Part shown: piece by piece, positions 9,824-18,851 of the stretch | How positions within the stretch are numbered: position 1 is the first letter of the stretch | Layout of the letters: each line of letters begins with the position of its first letter | DNA from: Crocosphaera sp. UHCC 0190 | GTDB taxonomy: Bacteria > Cyanobacteriota > Cyanobacteriia > Cyanobacteriales > Microcystaceae | Assembly (NCBI RefSeq): GCF_034932065.1 | Contig: NZ_JAYGHP010000008.1 | Coordinates: 1-64,000, forward strand | Reading direction: 5' to 3' | DNA length: 64,000 nucleotides | The notes under the pieces: model-generated | Seen by the model: only the letters and a program-made list of their open reading frames with translations | The model's database searches: none | Told to the model about the DNA's origin: nothing | Made by a program: the position numbers and the translations under genes

Positions 9824-10045
9824 ATGAAAAATGAGATGACATTGACAACCCCCCACAAAGTTTTCTTTAATTTCAGCTTAATTATGTTAGGGGTTTGCGC
9901 TAATGGCGCATTTTTCTCGATCATGGCAACTTTATTAGTTGGAACAGCTATTTTAGGGTTTTTGAAAAATCAACCTGAGCGGGTTTTATTAACCCATGAT
10001 CAAACCCTAAAAGGAGAGGAAAAATTACCAGTCACCCGTTTCTAA
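9824..10045 (+). CDS. Small single-pass membrane protein, unknown function
   Basis: 73 residues with one long hydrophobic segment (about residues 14-47, FFNFSLIMLGVCANGAFF then MATLLVGTAILGFL) and a short charged C-terminus. The ATG at 9824 is preceded by AT-rich promoter-like DNA about 35-40 bases upstream (TTGCTTTATAATC), with TATAAT at 9785-9790. I do not recognise a family. A hydrophobic small ORF of this kind is plausible but not proven. Confidence 0.5.
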   Translation: MKNEMTLTTPHKVFFNFSLIMLGVCANGAFFSIMATLLVGTAILGFLKNQPERVLLTHDQTLKGEEKLPVTRF

Positions 10046-10420
10046 GTCTTCTCCTCATGACTCATAAAAAAAACGGCATTAGCTAGGTGACTACGCCGTG
10101 ATTTTATATTTCTTGGGTTGGCTTTTCGGGGGCTTATTTGATAGCTTCTTCGATGTTAGAACCTTTTGTTTTGGCTGCCTCTAAATTAGATAAATTAATT
10201 TATATACTTGTAGAGATCAACGGTTGTTGACCCCTAGGATGTTTCTGAAAAAACCTCAAGAGTTGACCCTTGATTAATTGGTTCTACCGAACTTGCCATG
10301 TAAAATTAATAAATGAATACAGGCTAAAGCCTTATTCTATAAGCGCCAAGGCTGTCTACACAGCCTAATTTTAAGCCTGTAATTTTTAATGGTTTTACAT
10401 CCTAGGTTCGGTAGAGCCGA
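10046..10420. other. Intergenic region, mostly repeats
   Basis: No gene seen. An ACGGC/GCCGT hairpin near 10068-10099 may terminate the upstream small gene. A short unit ending GTTGACCCCTAGGA near 10226-10240 recurs near 54530-54541. The right half is a 153-base inverted-repeat element. Confidence 0.5.
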
Positions 10421-10425
10421 TTAAT
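10273..10425. mobile_element. MITE-like element with long terminal inverted repeats (family A, copy 1)
   Basis: The left end ATTAATTGGTTCTACCGAAC (10273-10292) matches the reverse complement of the right end (10406-10425) at 18 of 20 positions. Complementarity continues inward for about 15 further bases with gaps (ATGTAAAA). Bases 10289-10379 recur almost identically (2 differences in 91) at 61766-61856. The right end overlaps the stop codon of the amylase gene, so the inserted element supplies its last bases. Confidence 0.75.
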
Positions 10426-11884
10426 TAATAGTAATTATTAATCCAGAACGAGAAGGAATGGTTAAGCTTAAATAATCTTGACCCCATTCAATGGTTCCTT
10501 CTCCATACACAACTTGACTCGGTTGTAAAGCTAAAATTGATTGACAATTCTCGAATTCTGTTACTTTAATATTATTAGCTTTCTCTCCTTTATTTAGAGC
10601 AATAATGAATATTTGATTGTCTAAAATACGAGCGAAACTATAAATATTTCCTTGAGCATATAAAGTGTGATATTCTCCCGTGCGTAATGCTGTATATTTT
10701 TGACGTAATTGTATTAATTTACGATGATAACTTAATACTTCTTGATTCCAATTTTCTGGAGAAGGAAATCCATAACGACAGTCAGGATCATGACTTCCTT
10801 CTAAACCGATTTCATCCCCATAAAAGATATTAGGAGTACCAGGAAAGGTAAATAATAAGAGAGTCGCTAATTTAACTAAATTATGATCGCCTCCTGCCAT
10901 GGTAATTAATCTGGCTGTATCATGACTATCTAACAGGTTTAATTGGGTTAATTGAATTTCCCAAGGATGGCGTTTTAATAATTGATTAATTTCTGTGGCA
11001 TAATCAGCCGCATCTAGGGCAGGATAGGGTTTATAGAAACCAGGAACGGCTGTTTTGTCCAAGCGATCGCCAACAATAAAAGCAATAGTTGCGCGGCCAA
11101 AAGGATAATTCATTACCCCATCAAATTGCTTTCCATCTAACCATTGAGTGGCATCAAAAGCAATTTCTCCAACAATATAAGCATCAGGATTAATAGCTTT
11201 TACCCGTTGCCGAAATTCTTGCCAAAAACCTGGAGTTTTGATACAATCTGGTACATCTAAACGCCAGCCATCAATTCCCTGTTTTAACCAATATTCACCC
11301 ACCTGCATAATATATTCCCTGACGGCGGGATTATCATGATTAAACTGGGGTAAAGCGCGATAATCAATCCAAGAAACATAATTGGCGGGAAGACTGCCAT
11401 CATAGGCGGAAAGGGGCCATCCTTCAATTTTAAACCAATCTAACCAGGGGGAATTAGGGCCGTTTTCCAAAATATCATTAAAGAAGAAAAAGCCCCGACT
11501 AGCATGATTAAAAACCCCATCTAAAACCACTTTAAACCCTCGTTCATGGGCCGTTTTTAACAAGATATCAAAGGCTTTATTTCCCCCTAATAAGGGGTCA
11601 ATTTGATAATAATCATGGGTATGATAACGATGATTACTAGCAGAACGAAAGATCGGGGTAAAATAAAGGGCCGTTACCCCTAAATCTTGTAAATAATCTA
11701 ACTTATCGATTACTCCCCAAAGGTTTCCCCCTTTATATCCTTGATAAGTGGGGGAAGCATCCCAGTTTTCTAAGGGGATATCCAATAACCATTGTTGGTG
11801 AGAGGGGATGCTTCTAGCGAAAGCATCGGGATAAATTTGATAAAAAACGGCGTGTTTTACCCAGTCGGGGGTTTGAATTAGCAT
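10421..11884 (-). CDS. GH13 alpha-amylase family glycosidase
   Basis: 487 residues from the ATG at 11884 (MLIQTPDWVKHAVFYQIYPD); a TTG four codons upstream is less likely. The GH13 signature regions are all present: DGVFNHA, GWRLDVPD with the nucleophile Asp, GEIAFD with the acid/base Glu, and LLDSHDTAR with the third acid. It resembles the cyclomaltodextrinase/neopullulanase/maltogenic group, which cleaves short maltodextrins or cyclodextrins in the cytoplasm, but lacks the N-terminal CBM34 domain of that group. There is no signal peptide. Its stop codon lies inside a repeat element. Exact substrate is not settled by sequence. Confidence 0.88.
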   Translation of the reverse strand: MLIQTPDWVKHAVFYQIYPDAFARSIPSHQQWLLDIPLENWDASPTYQGYKGGNLWGVIDKLDYLQDLGVTALYFTPIFRSASNHRYHTHDYYQIDPLLGGNKAFDILLKTAHERGFKVVLDGVFNHASRGFFFFNDILENGPNSPWLDWFKIEGWPLSAYDGSLPANYVSWIDYRALPQFNHDNPAVREYIMQVGEYWLKQGIDGWRLDVPDCIKTPGFWQEFRQRVKAINPDAYIVGEIAFDATQWLDGKQFDGVMNYPFGRATIAFIVGDRLDKTAVPGFYKPYPALDAADYATEINQLLKRHPWEIQLTQLNLLDSHDTARLITMAGGDHNLVKLATLLLFTFPGTPNIFYGDEIGLEGSHDPDCRYGFPSPENWNQEVLSYHRKLIQLRQKYTALRTGEYHTLYAQGNIYSFARILDNQIFIIALNKGEKANNIKVTEFENCQSILALQPSQVVYGEGTIEWGQDYLSLTIPSRSGLIITIN

Positions 11885-11928
11885 GAAATTTCTCAATGAT
11901 TCGGTTATCAGTCATCAGTCAGAAGTAA

Positions 11929-11947
11929 GGGCGCAAGGCTTGCGCCC
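11929..11947. terminator. Perfect palindrome between argC and the amylase gene
   Basis: GGGCGCAAG-G-CTTGCGCCC is a 9-base-pair perfect stem with a 1-base centre, followed on the + strand by CTAC. It lies about 95 bases past the argC stop and 45 bases before the amylase start. It is either a terminator-like hairpin or a member of the GGGGCGCAAG palindromic repeat family common in cyanobacteria. There is no T run on the minus strand. Confidence 0.5.
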
Positions 11948-12040
11948 CTACATTCATCAGATGCGGGGGAGGCTTTCATCTTGCTGGCAGTGATTTCATA
12001 ATATGAAATTGAGATGGGTATTACCTTATTTTCGTTAATT

Positions 12041-13099
12041 TTAAGGGTAGAAACACAAATTCGGTAAACCGAGGGTTTCCTCCCATCCCATCATCAGATT
12101 TAAACATTGTATCGCCTGACCTGCTTGACCTTTAATTAGGTTATCAATGGCCGAGAGAACAATCACGCGATCAGTGCGAGGATCGGTTTCGATGCCAATG
12201 TAGCAAAGATTTGTGCCAGCAGCCCATTTAGTTTGTGGATAAACCCCATTAGGCAAGATTTTGACAAAAGGAGAGGAACGATAAAAGGCACTGTAAATGG
12301 TCAAAATATCGTCTCTAACTAACCCAGGATCTCTTAAGGTTGCGTAGACGGTGGCAAGGATACCTCGTACCATAGGCAGTAAATGGGGGGTAAATTGTAC
12401 CCTGACTTCATGACCGGCTAATTCAGAACAAACTTGCTCAATTTCTGGGGTATGACGGTGTTTTCCTACCCCATAGGCCCCAAATGATCCTTCTGCTTCC
12501 GCTAACAAAAGGTTAATTTTTCCCTGTCTACCTCCCCCTGAAGTGCCTGATTTTGCGTCAATAATCGCGGTTTCTGGCACGATTAATCCTTGTTTCAGTA
12601 AGGGGGAAAGGGCCATCAAACTCGCCGTAGGATAACACCCAGGACAACCAATAAGAGAAGCTGATTTAATCTCCTCACGGTACAATTCTGGCAGTCCATA
12701 AACTGCTTTTGATGCGGTTTCTGTGTCTTTTCTTTCTGTATGATACCAACTACTATAGGTTTGTAAGTCTCTAAAGCGATAGTCAGCAGAGAGATCTAAG
12801 ACTTTACAGCCTTTTTCAATTAGTTGGGGGGCCAGATCGCAAGCGAGGCCATTGGGAAGACCTAAAAATACTACCTCACAGCGAGCCGCGATCGCATCTG
12901 TGTCAATGGGTTCAATGGTCAAATTAACTTGATGCCCTAAATGGGGATACAATTCAGCGTAGGGCTTCCCGGCACTGCCTTTCCCTCCCAAATACACCAC
13001 TTCTGCCTTGGGATGTTCTTGCAGTAATCTCACTAACTGTACACCACCGTATCCCGAAGCTCCGATAATTCCAACTGAGATTTTTTCTGACTCACCCAT
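12041..13099 (-). CDS. argC: N-acetyl-gamma-glutamyl-phosphate reductase
   Basis: ArgC performs the NADPH-dependent reduction of N-acetylglutamyl phosphate, the third step of arginine synthesis. 352 residues, normal for the family. The Rossmann motif [10 protein letters not shown] (10-19) and the catalytic cysteine in GCPGCYPTA (Cys155) are present, as are SGTSGGGR and the KHRHTPEI substrate/NADP loop. It is transcribed alone; other arg genes are not in the window, as is usual in cyanobacteria where they are dispersed. Confidence 0.96.
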   Translation of the reverse strand: MGESEKISVGIIGASGYGGVQLVRLLQEHPKAEVVYLGGKGSAGKPYAELYPHLGHQVNLTIEPIDTDAIAARCEVVFLGLPNGLACDLAPQLIEKGCKVLDLSADYRFRDLQTYSSWYHTERKDTETASKAVYGLPELYREEIKSASLIGCPGCYPTASLMALSPLLKQGLIVPETAIIDAKSGTSGGGRQGKINLLLAEAEGSFGAYGVGKHRHTPEIEQVCSELAGHEVRVQFTPHLLPMVRGILATVYATLRDPGLVRDDILTIYSAFYRSSPFVKILPNGVYPQTKWAAGTNLCYIGIETDPRTDRVIVLSAIDNLIKGQAGQAIQCLNLMMGWEETLGLPNLCFYP

Positions 13100-13248
13100 A
13101 TAAGTTACTTCCTAACCCTTTTTTTCATCAATCTAACGTTGGCCGAATTGTAGTATTAAATCTTAACTTTGAATCAGAAGCTTTTGTAAAGTCTCTTATG
13201 TTGATGGGGTAATAAGAAAATTTTCTCCTCATCTCCTCACTGAAACCG

Positions 13249-13746
13249 TTACCACCCCCAACTCCCTGCAACACCCTTAAAGGGGCCAACAATATCAGAG
13301 GTGATCCAACCGCCATAAAAACCGCCAGGTTGAGGGGTTACTTTTTCTCCATTGACCAAACATTCATCCATCGGACTCACATAAAAAGCCAGATAATCTT
13401 TAATGGGGGCAAACTCTGGAGTTGGGTTAGGATAACACCAAGCCACATTAACCGCTTGTTTATCCCCAACCATTATAGTGTAATAATTTGCGGGCCCTTT
13501 CCATTCACAAAAAGACTGTTGATTTGTCGGGTGTAAATATTCCATTTTAATATCTTCGGGAGGAATGTAATAAGATGGGGGATGACTGGTTTCTAAGACT
13601 CGATAACTCCGCCGACTTTCCACTAGAGTGATCCCATTAAAAATAATGATAATTTGTTGATCACAGGGTTCTAAACGGGGAGGACGGGGATAGTCCCAGA
13701 CAGACTCTTGACCAGGTAATGGTGCAATAGGTTGGGGTCGAAACAT
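13249..13746 (-). CDS. DUF427 domain protein
   Basis: 165 residues. The core RRSYRVLETSHPPSYYIPPEDI...CEWKGPANYYTI...AWCYPNPTPEFAPIKDYLAFY is the DUF427 signature: beta-rich domain, W-K-G-x-A-x-Y-Y motif and a final acidic segment. The family is widespread and of unknown biochemical function. The tail beyond the domain contains the motif QPGGFYGGWITSDIVGPFKG, usual in the longer cyanobacterial versions. It is monocistronic. Confidence 0.9.
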   Translation of the reverse strand: MFRPQPIAPLPGQESVWDYPRPPRLEPCDQQIIIIFNGITLVESRRSYRVLETSHPPSYYIPPEDIKMEYLHPTNQQSFCEWKGPANYYTIMVGDKQAVNVAWCYPNPTPEFAPIKDYLAFYVSPMDECLVNGEKVTPQPGGFYGGWITSDIVGPFKGVAGSWGW

Positions 13747-13885
13747 AGAAGATAGTATTTATAATTGAGAGGTAAACAGTAACACAGCCTTCTAGACTGT
13801 CACAAATAAGATACTTATTGTAATCAATCGGTTATTACTCAAAGATTATAGCAATGTTCATCAAACTTTGGTAGCTTAGTAAATT

Positions 13886-14320
13886 ATGACAATTCGACCC
13901 TTTCATATTGCTTTCCCTGTAACTAATTTGGCTGAAACTAGATATTTTTATGAAACTATTCTAGGTTGTCCTGTTGGTAGAACTTCTGAGACATGGATTG
14001 ATTTTAGTCTCTTTGGCCATCAAATTACTGCCCATCTTTGTTTAACGGAGTCTGAAACAATACCCGTTAATACTGTGGATGGAAAACAAGTTCCGGTCAG
14101 ACATTGGGGGGTTATTTTAGAGATGAAAGAATGGGAAACTTTAGCCGATCGCTTAAAACAACAAGGAATTGATTTTGTCATTGAACCTTATCTTCGGTTT
14201 AAAGGAGAAGTTGGAGAACAAGCAACGATGTTTTTTCTTGATCCAAGTGGCAATGCGTTAGAATTTAAAGCGTTTAACAATGATGAAATGATCTTTCAAC
14301 CCACAAGCTTTGAGCAATAA
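13886..14320 (+). CDS. VOC-family (glyoxalase/dioxygenase fold) protein
   Basis: 144 residues with two beta-alpha-beta-beta-beta modules. The first starts [25 protein letters not shown] and carries a candidate metal His (FHIAFPV). The second ends [15 protein letters not shown] with the Glu ligand typical of VOC proteins. HWGVILEM gives another His candidate. These fit a metal-dependent VOC enzyme of the glyoxalase/dioxygenase-like group, but the substrate cannot be assigned. It is followed 75 bases later by a GTPase gene on the same strand. Confidence 0.85.
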   Translation: MTIRPFHIAFPVTNLAETRYFYETILGCPVGRTSETWIDFSLFGHQITAHLCLTESETIPVNTVDGKQVPVRHWGVILEMKEWETLADRLKQQGIDFVIEPYLRFKGEVGEQATMFFLDPSGNALEFKAFNNDEMIFQPTSFEQ

Positions 14321-14395
14321 TTGATAAAATGGTGAATGAGGGCATTTTTAGGAATGCTGAAACTCATAAATAAGTTAAGGGTTAATTGCTGATCT

Positions 14396-15991
14396 ATGCC
14401 GCTTCCTCGTCTAATGATTTTGGTTATTGGTCTTAGTATCATTCTAGGGCTAATTATTTGGTTAATTAATTCTATTTACAGACTTTATATTCAAGTTTCT
14501 TTTACGGCCCCTCTTCTCGCTAATTTTTTGATTTTTCTGATTATGGGGTTGTTAGGTTTATCAATTTATGGGTTTATTTATTATTTTAATTTAACCACAT
14601 CTCGGAAATCTCGAAAAAGTAAACGTCGTCAGCTAAAATTACCTGAACAAAAAACCGAAGCAGCAGAAGAAAACTTAAAAGCTGTCCGTCGTCAAGTCCA
14701 ACAAATTCAGGATAAAGTTGCCCAAAAAGCACTATTAAATCGTTCCCAAGAAATTGCACAAAGTTTAATCAGAGGTGAGTTAAAAGTAATTGTTTTTGGG
14801 ACAGGTTCAGCCGGAAAAACATCTTTAGTTAATGCTTTAATTGGGGAGATTGTTGGTCAGGTAGATGCTACTATGGGAACGACTAAAATTGGGGAAACTT
14901 ATCATTTAAAATTAAAGGGAATTTCACGAGAAATTTTAATTACTGATACCCCAGGTATTTTAGAAGCAGGAATAGAAGGAACGGAACGAGAAACTCTAGC
15001 TAGACAGTTAGCAACAGAAGCAGATTTATTGTTGTTTGTGGTGGATAATGATTTGCGTCAATCAGAATATGAACCTTTACACATTCTGGCAGATATTGGT
15101 AAGCGATCGCTATTAATTTTTAATAAGATTGACCTTTATACCGAAGAAGAACAAGAGCAAATCATGCAGCAGTTACGGCAAAGAGTTAAAGGATTTATTG
15201 CTGCTTCTGATGTCATTTCTATTGCTGCTAACCCCCAACAATTTAAACGCACAACGGGGGAAATTATGCAACCTGAACCTGATATTATTCCCCTCATTAA
15301 ACGCTTAGCTGTGGTATTAAGAGCAGAGGGAGAAGATTTAATCGCTGATAACATTTTACTACAATCACAACGCTTAGGAGAAGAAGCAAGAAAAATTATT
15401 GATCGTCAACGCAAAAGACAAGCTGATCAGATTATTGATCGTTATCAATGGATCGGTGCAGGTGTCATTGCTGTTACCCCTTTACCTGTGGTTGATATGT
15501 TAGCAACTGCCGCAGTTAATGCTCAAATGGTAGTAGAAATTGGTAAAGTTTATGGGTGCGAATTAAACAGTGATAATGGGAAAGATTTAGCCCTTTCTTT
15601 AGGCAAAACTTTAGTCAGTTTAGGAGTAGTTAAAGGGGCCGTTGATTTATTAAGTAGGGTATTACAATTAAATATGGCAACCTATCTCATTGGTAAAGTC
15701 ATTCAAGGAGTAACAGCAGCTTATTTAACTCGCATTGCTGGCAAAAGTTTTGTTGAATATTTCCGTCATGATCAAGACTGGGGAGATGGGGGAATTACAG
15801 AAGTTGTACAAAGACAGTTTCAATTAAGTCGAAAAGATGAATTTATTAAGGGATTTGTTAAAGATGCGATCGCTAAAGTAGTGCAACCTTTAACAGATAC
15901 TTGGGAGGAAGAAACAGAAGAACTTCCAGAAGAATTTAAACAACCACCCATTCAACAAAAAGCAGTATTAGAAGAAGAAGATGACTGGTAA
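14396..15991 (+). CDS. Membrane-anchored GTPase with DUF697 domain
   Basis: 531 residues. Two N-terminal membrane helices (about 6-28 and 40-63) precede a coiled-coil linker (around 75-115). A G domain follows with G1 GTGSAGKTS, G3 TDTPG and G4 NKID. The C-terminal half (QWIGAGVIAVTPLPVVDMLATAAVNAQMVVEIGKVYG) is DUF697, as in the YcjF/Era-like membrane GTPases. The function of the cyanobacterial members is not established. The start codon shown (ATG 14396) is directly before the first membrane helix, consistent with the family. Confidence 0.88.
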   Translation: MPLPRLMILVIGLSIILGLIIWLINSIYRLYIQVSFTAPLLANFLIFLIMGLLGLSIYGFIYYFNLTTSRKSRKSKRRQLKLPEQKTEAAEENLKAVRRQVQQIQDKVAQKALLNRSQEIAQSLIRGELKVIVFGTGSAGKTSLVNALIGEIVGQVDATMGTTKIGETYHLKLKGISREILITDTPGILEAGIEGTERETLARQLATEADLLLFVVDNDLRQSEYEPLHILADIGKRSLLIFNKIDLYTEEEQEQIMQQLRQRVKGFIAASDVISIAANPQQFKRTTGEIMQPEPDIIPLIKRLAVVLRAEGEDLIADNILLQSQRLGEEARKIIDRQRKRQADQIIDRYQWIGAGVIAVTPLPVVDMLATAAVNAQMVVEIGKVYGCELNSDNGKDLALSLGKTLVSLGVVKGAVDLLSRVLQLNMATYLIGKVIQGVTAAYLTRIAGKSFVEYFRHDQDWGDGGITEVVQRQFQLSRKDEFIKGFVKDAIAKVVQPLTDTWEEETEELPEEFKQPPIQQKAVLEEEDDW

Positions 15992-15998
15992 GATAAAT

Positions 15999-16574
15999 TT
16001 ACCAAATTGATGTTAAGTCTAAGATAAAATCAGGTAAGATATCTTCTCCTGATAATGTCTTGGGATTATCTAATATTGCCAAGTCTTTTCCTTGTCTATA
16101 AATCTCTACTTTTTTTGTTTCTAAATCAATTAACCATCCTAAACTTGTTCCGTTTTCTAGATACTCTCGCATTTTTGCTTGTAACCGAGATAGTTTATGC
16201 TGTTTTGACTGTAATTCAATGATAAAATCAGGAGATAAAGGAGCAAATTTTTCTCTTTCATTTTGATTTAATGCTTCCCATTTTTCTTGTTTTATCCATG
16301 CAGCATCAGGGGAACGAACTGCACCATTAGGTAAAGTAAATCCGACATCTGAACCAAAAACAATACCTAATTTATAATTTTTATTCCAGGTTCCTAATTG
16401 ATATGTAATATTACCATTAATATTACTGGTTAATGCACCAACTAATGGCATTAAAACCATTGTTCTGTCTGCATTTCGTTCAAAGTTAACTAATTCGTGT
16501 TCTTGACAGAGTTGAAAAAATTGCTCATCAGTTAAATTAATCAAGGAACTAAGATCAAGGTTAACAGAGTCCAT
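15999..16574 (-). CDS. Uma2 family (DUF820) putative endonuclease
   Basis: 191 residues. The PD-(D/E)xK-like motifs are visible: G(S)DVGFTLPNGAVRSPDAAWI, then PDFIIELQSKQHKLSRLQAKMREYLENG, then LGWLIDLETKKVEIYR and the tail LPDFILDLTSIW. The family is hugely expanded in cyanobacteria, and members are often linked to mobile or conflict loci, with no proven role. A second copy lies at 28702-29271. Its 3' end is 7 bases from the opposite-strand GTPase gene stop. Confidence 0.9.
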   Translation of the reverse strand: MDSVNLDLSSLINLTDEQFFQLCQEHELVNFERNADRTMVLMPLVGALTSNINGNITYQLGTWNKNYKLGIVFGSDVGFTLPNGAVRSPDAAWIKQEKWEALNQNEREKFAPLSPDFIIELQSKQHKLSRLQAKMREYLENGTSLGWLIDLETKKVEIYRQGKDLAILDNPKTLSGEDILPDFILDLTSIW

Positions 16575-16668
16575 TATGGGTATAACATTGGGTATCTTAA
16601 TTAACTATTATAGGTGATAAATGGGTTCAACAACCATCTTATATACAATCTTGAACTAGAGATCTTTT

Positions 16669-16896
16669 TTAAATAGACAATTCGCTGACATATTGATCTT
16701 CATAATTTTCAATTAATACCCCTATTACTTCCATTAATGAAGCTAAGGGATGAGATTCATCCTCACCTACAATATCAATTAATTCGTCAAGAATCGCCAC
16801 TAATTTTTTATATTCTGCTTCAGTATGAGGAACGAAAATATTATCTTCAAGATTAGACCAAGAATTAACCGTTTGATTTAAGTTAGTTGTCAGCAT
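16669..16896 (-). CDS. HigA-type N-terminal domain protein without HTH
   Basis: 75 residues. The segment HTEAEYKKLVAILDELIDIVGEDESHPLASLMEVIGVLIENYEDQY matches the N-terminal dimerisation part of HigA-type antitoxins (COG5499-like). In these, it is normally followed by an XRE helix-turn-helix, which is missing here. The stop is clean. No HigB toxin gene is adjacent. It may be a shortened antitoxin or an independently functioning small protein. Confidence 0.6.
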   Translation of the reverse strand: MLTTNLNQTVNSWSNLEDNIFVPHTEAEYKKLVAILDELIDIVGEDESHPLASLMEVIGVLIENYEDQYVSELSI

Positions 16897-16927
16897 ATCT
16901 TATTCCTTTAGAATGTTTCAATTGTCA

Positions 16928-17542
16928 TTATTGATAACTTAGATTTTCTAGGCTATGTCTTTCTAGTTTAGTTGCTTCGCGCCATTCTCCAGGTTTTAAG
17001 TCTCCTAAACTCAATTTTTCTAGGGTTTTACCTGTTTTAAAACCGATAGAAACCCGCACTAATCTTAAGGTAGGATAGCCTATAGCAGCAGTCATCCGTC
17101 TAACTTGTCGGTTTCTTCCCTCAGTTAAGGTTATTTCTAACCAAGAGGTAGGAACGGTTTTACGGTAGCGAATAGGGGGGTTACGGGGGGATAAATTCGG
17201 GGGAGTTGCTAACAGTTTTACTTGGGCCGGACGAGTACAATAATCTTTAATTTGTACCCCTTGACGTAAATGATTCAGTGTGGGTTCATCAGGAATGCGT
17301 TCTACTTGTACCCAATAAGTGCGAGGATGGGCAAATTCTCGATGGGACAAACGATGTTTTAGAGGGCCATTATTCGTTAATAATAATAACCCTTCACTAT
17401 CAAAATCAAGTCTTCCGACGGAATAAATATCAGGAATTGGAATATAATCTTTAAGGGTTGGACGGGGAGTATTTGGGTTATCTTTATCAGTAAATTGACA
17501 TAATACTCCATAGGGTTTATTGAACAAAATATATTGATTCAT
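16928..17542 (-). CDS. RluE/RsuA-type rRNA pseudouridine synthase
   Basis: 204 residues with the RsuA-family catalytic motif [19 protein letters not shown] (catalytic Asp in GRLD) and the closing [14 protein letters not shown] motif. The N-terminal S4 domain of RsuA/RluB is absent, as in RluE, which modifies 23S rRNA U2457 in E. coli. The target in this organism is not proven. The reading frame upstream of the ATG runs without stop into a 30-base relic of a hicB gene (17548-17577). Confidence 0.88.
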   Translation of the reverse strand: MNQYILFNKPYGVLCQFTDKDNPNTPRPTLKDYIPIPDIYSVGRLDFDSEGLLLLTNNGPLKHRLSHREFAHPRTYWVQVERIPDEPTLNHLRQGVQIKDYCTRPAQVKLLATPPNLSPRNPPIRYRKTVPTSWLEITLTEGRNRQVRRMTAAIGYPTLRLVRVSIGFKTGKTLEKLSLGDLKPGEWREATKLERHSLENLSYQ

Positions 17543-17547
17543 AATAT

Positions 17548-17577
17548 TTGAGATAGGATATTTAAGGGATAAAAAAT
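17548..17577 (-). repeat. 30-base hicB relic upstream of the pseudouridine synthase
   Basis: These 30 bases are identical to 20378-20407, which encode the FLSLKYPIS segment of the HicB-like gene at 20175-20432. On the minus strand the relic keeps the same reading frame ([16 protein letters not shown]) and runs into the downstream gene. Confidence 0.7.
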
Positions 17578-17612
17578 GTTTTCAGATAGATTTTAAATTA
17601 TGATTTCTCCTT

Positions 17613-17876
17613 TTATTGTTTATAAATTTTACTACGATGGCCAATTTTAATTACTAAAACAACTAAAGTATTATTCTCGACCCTATAAATAATTCTATAG
17701 TCTCCTATTCTTATTCTTAATCTGCCATCACCATTTTTGAGTTGTTTAACATCAGGAGGATAAGGATTAATTTTTAACGTATCAATTTTATTTCTGATTC
17801 GTTCCTGAATGTCTCTAGACAGTTTTGACAGTTCTTTTTTAGCTGTTTTTAGGAATTCAATTCTATAATCTGTCAT
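17613..17876 (-). CDS. RelE/ParE-family toxin
   Basis: 87 residues; RelE-fold toxins are typically ribosome-dependent mRNA endonucleases. The pattern YRIEFLKTAKKELSKL, then DGRLRIRIGDYRIIYRVENNTLVVLVIKIGHRSKIYK shows the conserved Arg-rich strand and the final H-R-x-x-x-Y motif of active RelE members. It is intact. The antitoxin gene precedes it on the same strand with 8 bases between them, giving the antitoxin-first order of type II modules. Confidence 0.9.
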   Translation of the reverse strand: MTDYRIEFLKTAKKELSKLSRDIQERIRNKIDTLKINPYPPDVKQLKNGDGRLRIRIGDYRIIYRVENNTLVVLVIKIGHRSKIYKQ

Positions 17877-17884
17877 AACTTAGA

Positions 17885-18142
<258 letters not shown>

Positions 18143-18168
18143 TTAATTTTAGCTTAACAAAGAATATT

Positions 18169-18678
18169 CTATTGCTGACTGGCGATAATTTTACTAACTT
18201 CTTGAATAGATAAGTCTAAAGCTTCAGCAATTTGTTCTGCTGTTAATCCTAATTTAACTAAACGGGGAATAGTTTCTCGTTTTGTTTTCTTCTGGATAGG
18301 GTCAATTATAATTTGATCATCGGGAATAATATCATTATTTTCTTCAATATCAGGATAAGAATTAGGACAAAAATTAAGTTTATCAATTTGAACAATATTA
18401 CCAACAATCTTAGAATTTTTACCTTTTATTCTTTCAATAGTTGCACGTAAATTAGACTTATTAATATCTTCACCTAATGTATCAGAAAGAACTTGCCAAA
18501 GTTTATAAGCTTCATCTTTTGCGTGACCCGTGCTAGAATTATATTTTTTTGCAATATCCGTATATTTTTGACCATTTAAAACCCCTTTTAAAATAGCCGT
18601 TTGTAAACTATCAATATGTTTTCCTGTTGAGGAGAATATCAACTCATCTAAATAGCTTACTAACTCTTGGGAATTCAT
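18169..18678 (-). CDS. vMAP-type N-terminal HTH protein, standalone
   Basis: 169 residues. Residues about 15-85 (LQTAILKGVLNGQKYTDIAKKYNSSTGHAKDEAYKLWQVLSDTLGEDINKSNLRATIER) match the winged-HTH-like domain seen at the N-terminus of vWA-MoxR-associated proteins and of cyanobacterial NACHT/WD40 or TIR proteins. In those, it precedes an effector or STAND module; here it is followed only by an acidic linker and a second small HTH-like end (LVKLGLTAEQIAEALDLSIQEVSKI). It is a free-standing version with unknown partner, in a TA-rich neighbourhood. A regulatory or adaptor role is inference. Confidence 0.65.
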   Translation of the reverse strand: MNSQELVSYLDELIFSSTGKHIDSLQTAILKGVLNGQKYTDIAKKYNSSTGHAKDEAYKLWQVLSDTLGEDINKSNLRATIERIKGKNSKIVGNIVQIDKLNFCPNSYPDIEENNDIIPDDQIIIDPIQKKTKRETIPRLVKLGLTAEQIAEALDLSIQEVSKIIASQQ

Positions 18679-18851
18679 AGGTATTTAACCGTTTATGCCA
18701 GTCTTTATCCGCTATTATCCGCTAAAAGCTGTCTTTTGTAAAGATTATTTAGAAAAGTCCCGTTTTTTTCCGTCTTGATGAGACTATTCATACTAATCCT
18801 TAATCAATTTTAATTAAAGAAAAGACTTGAGTTTGTAGAAAAAGGACAATT

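Noticed and set aside
10226-10240. Short GTTGACCCCTAGGA unit, also near 54528-54541
   Set aside because: Two short copies only; too little to call an element, though noted in the intergenic entry.
13128-13316. Minus-strand reading frame between argC and the DUF427 gene
   Set aside because: It overlaps the 3' end of the DUF427 gene in another frame and has no family-like content.
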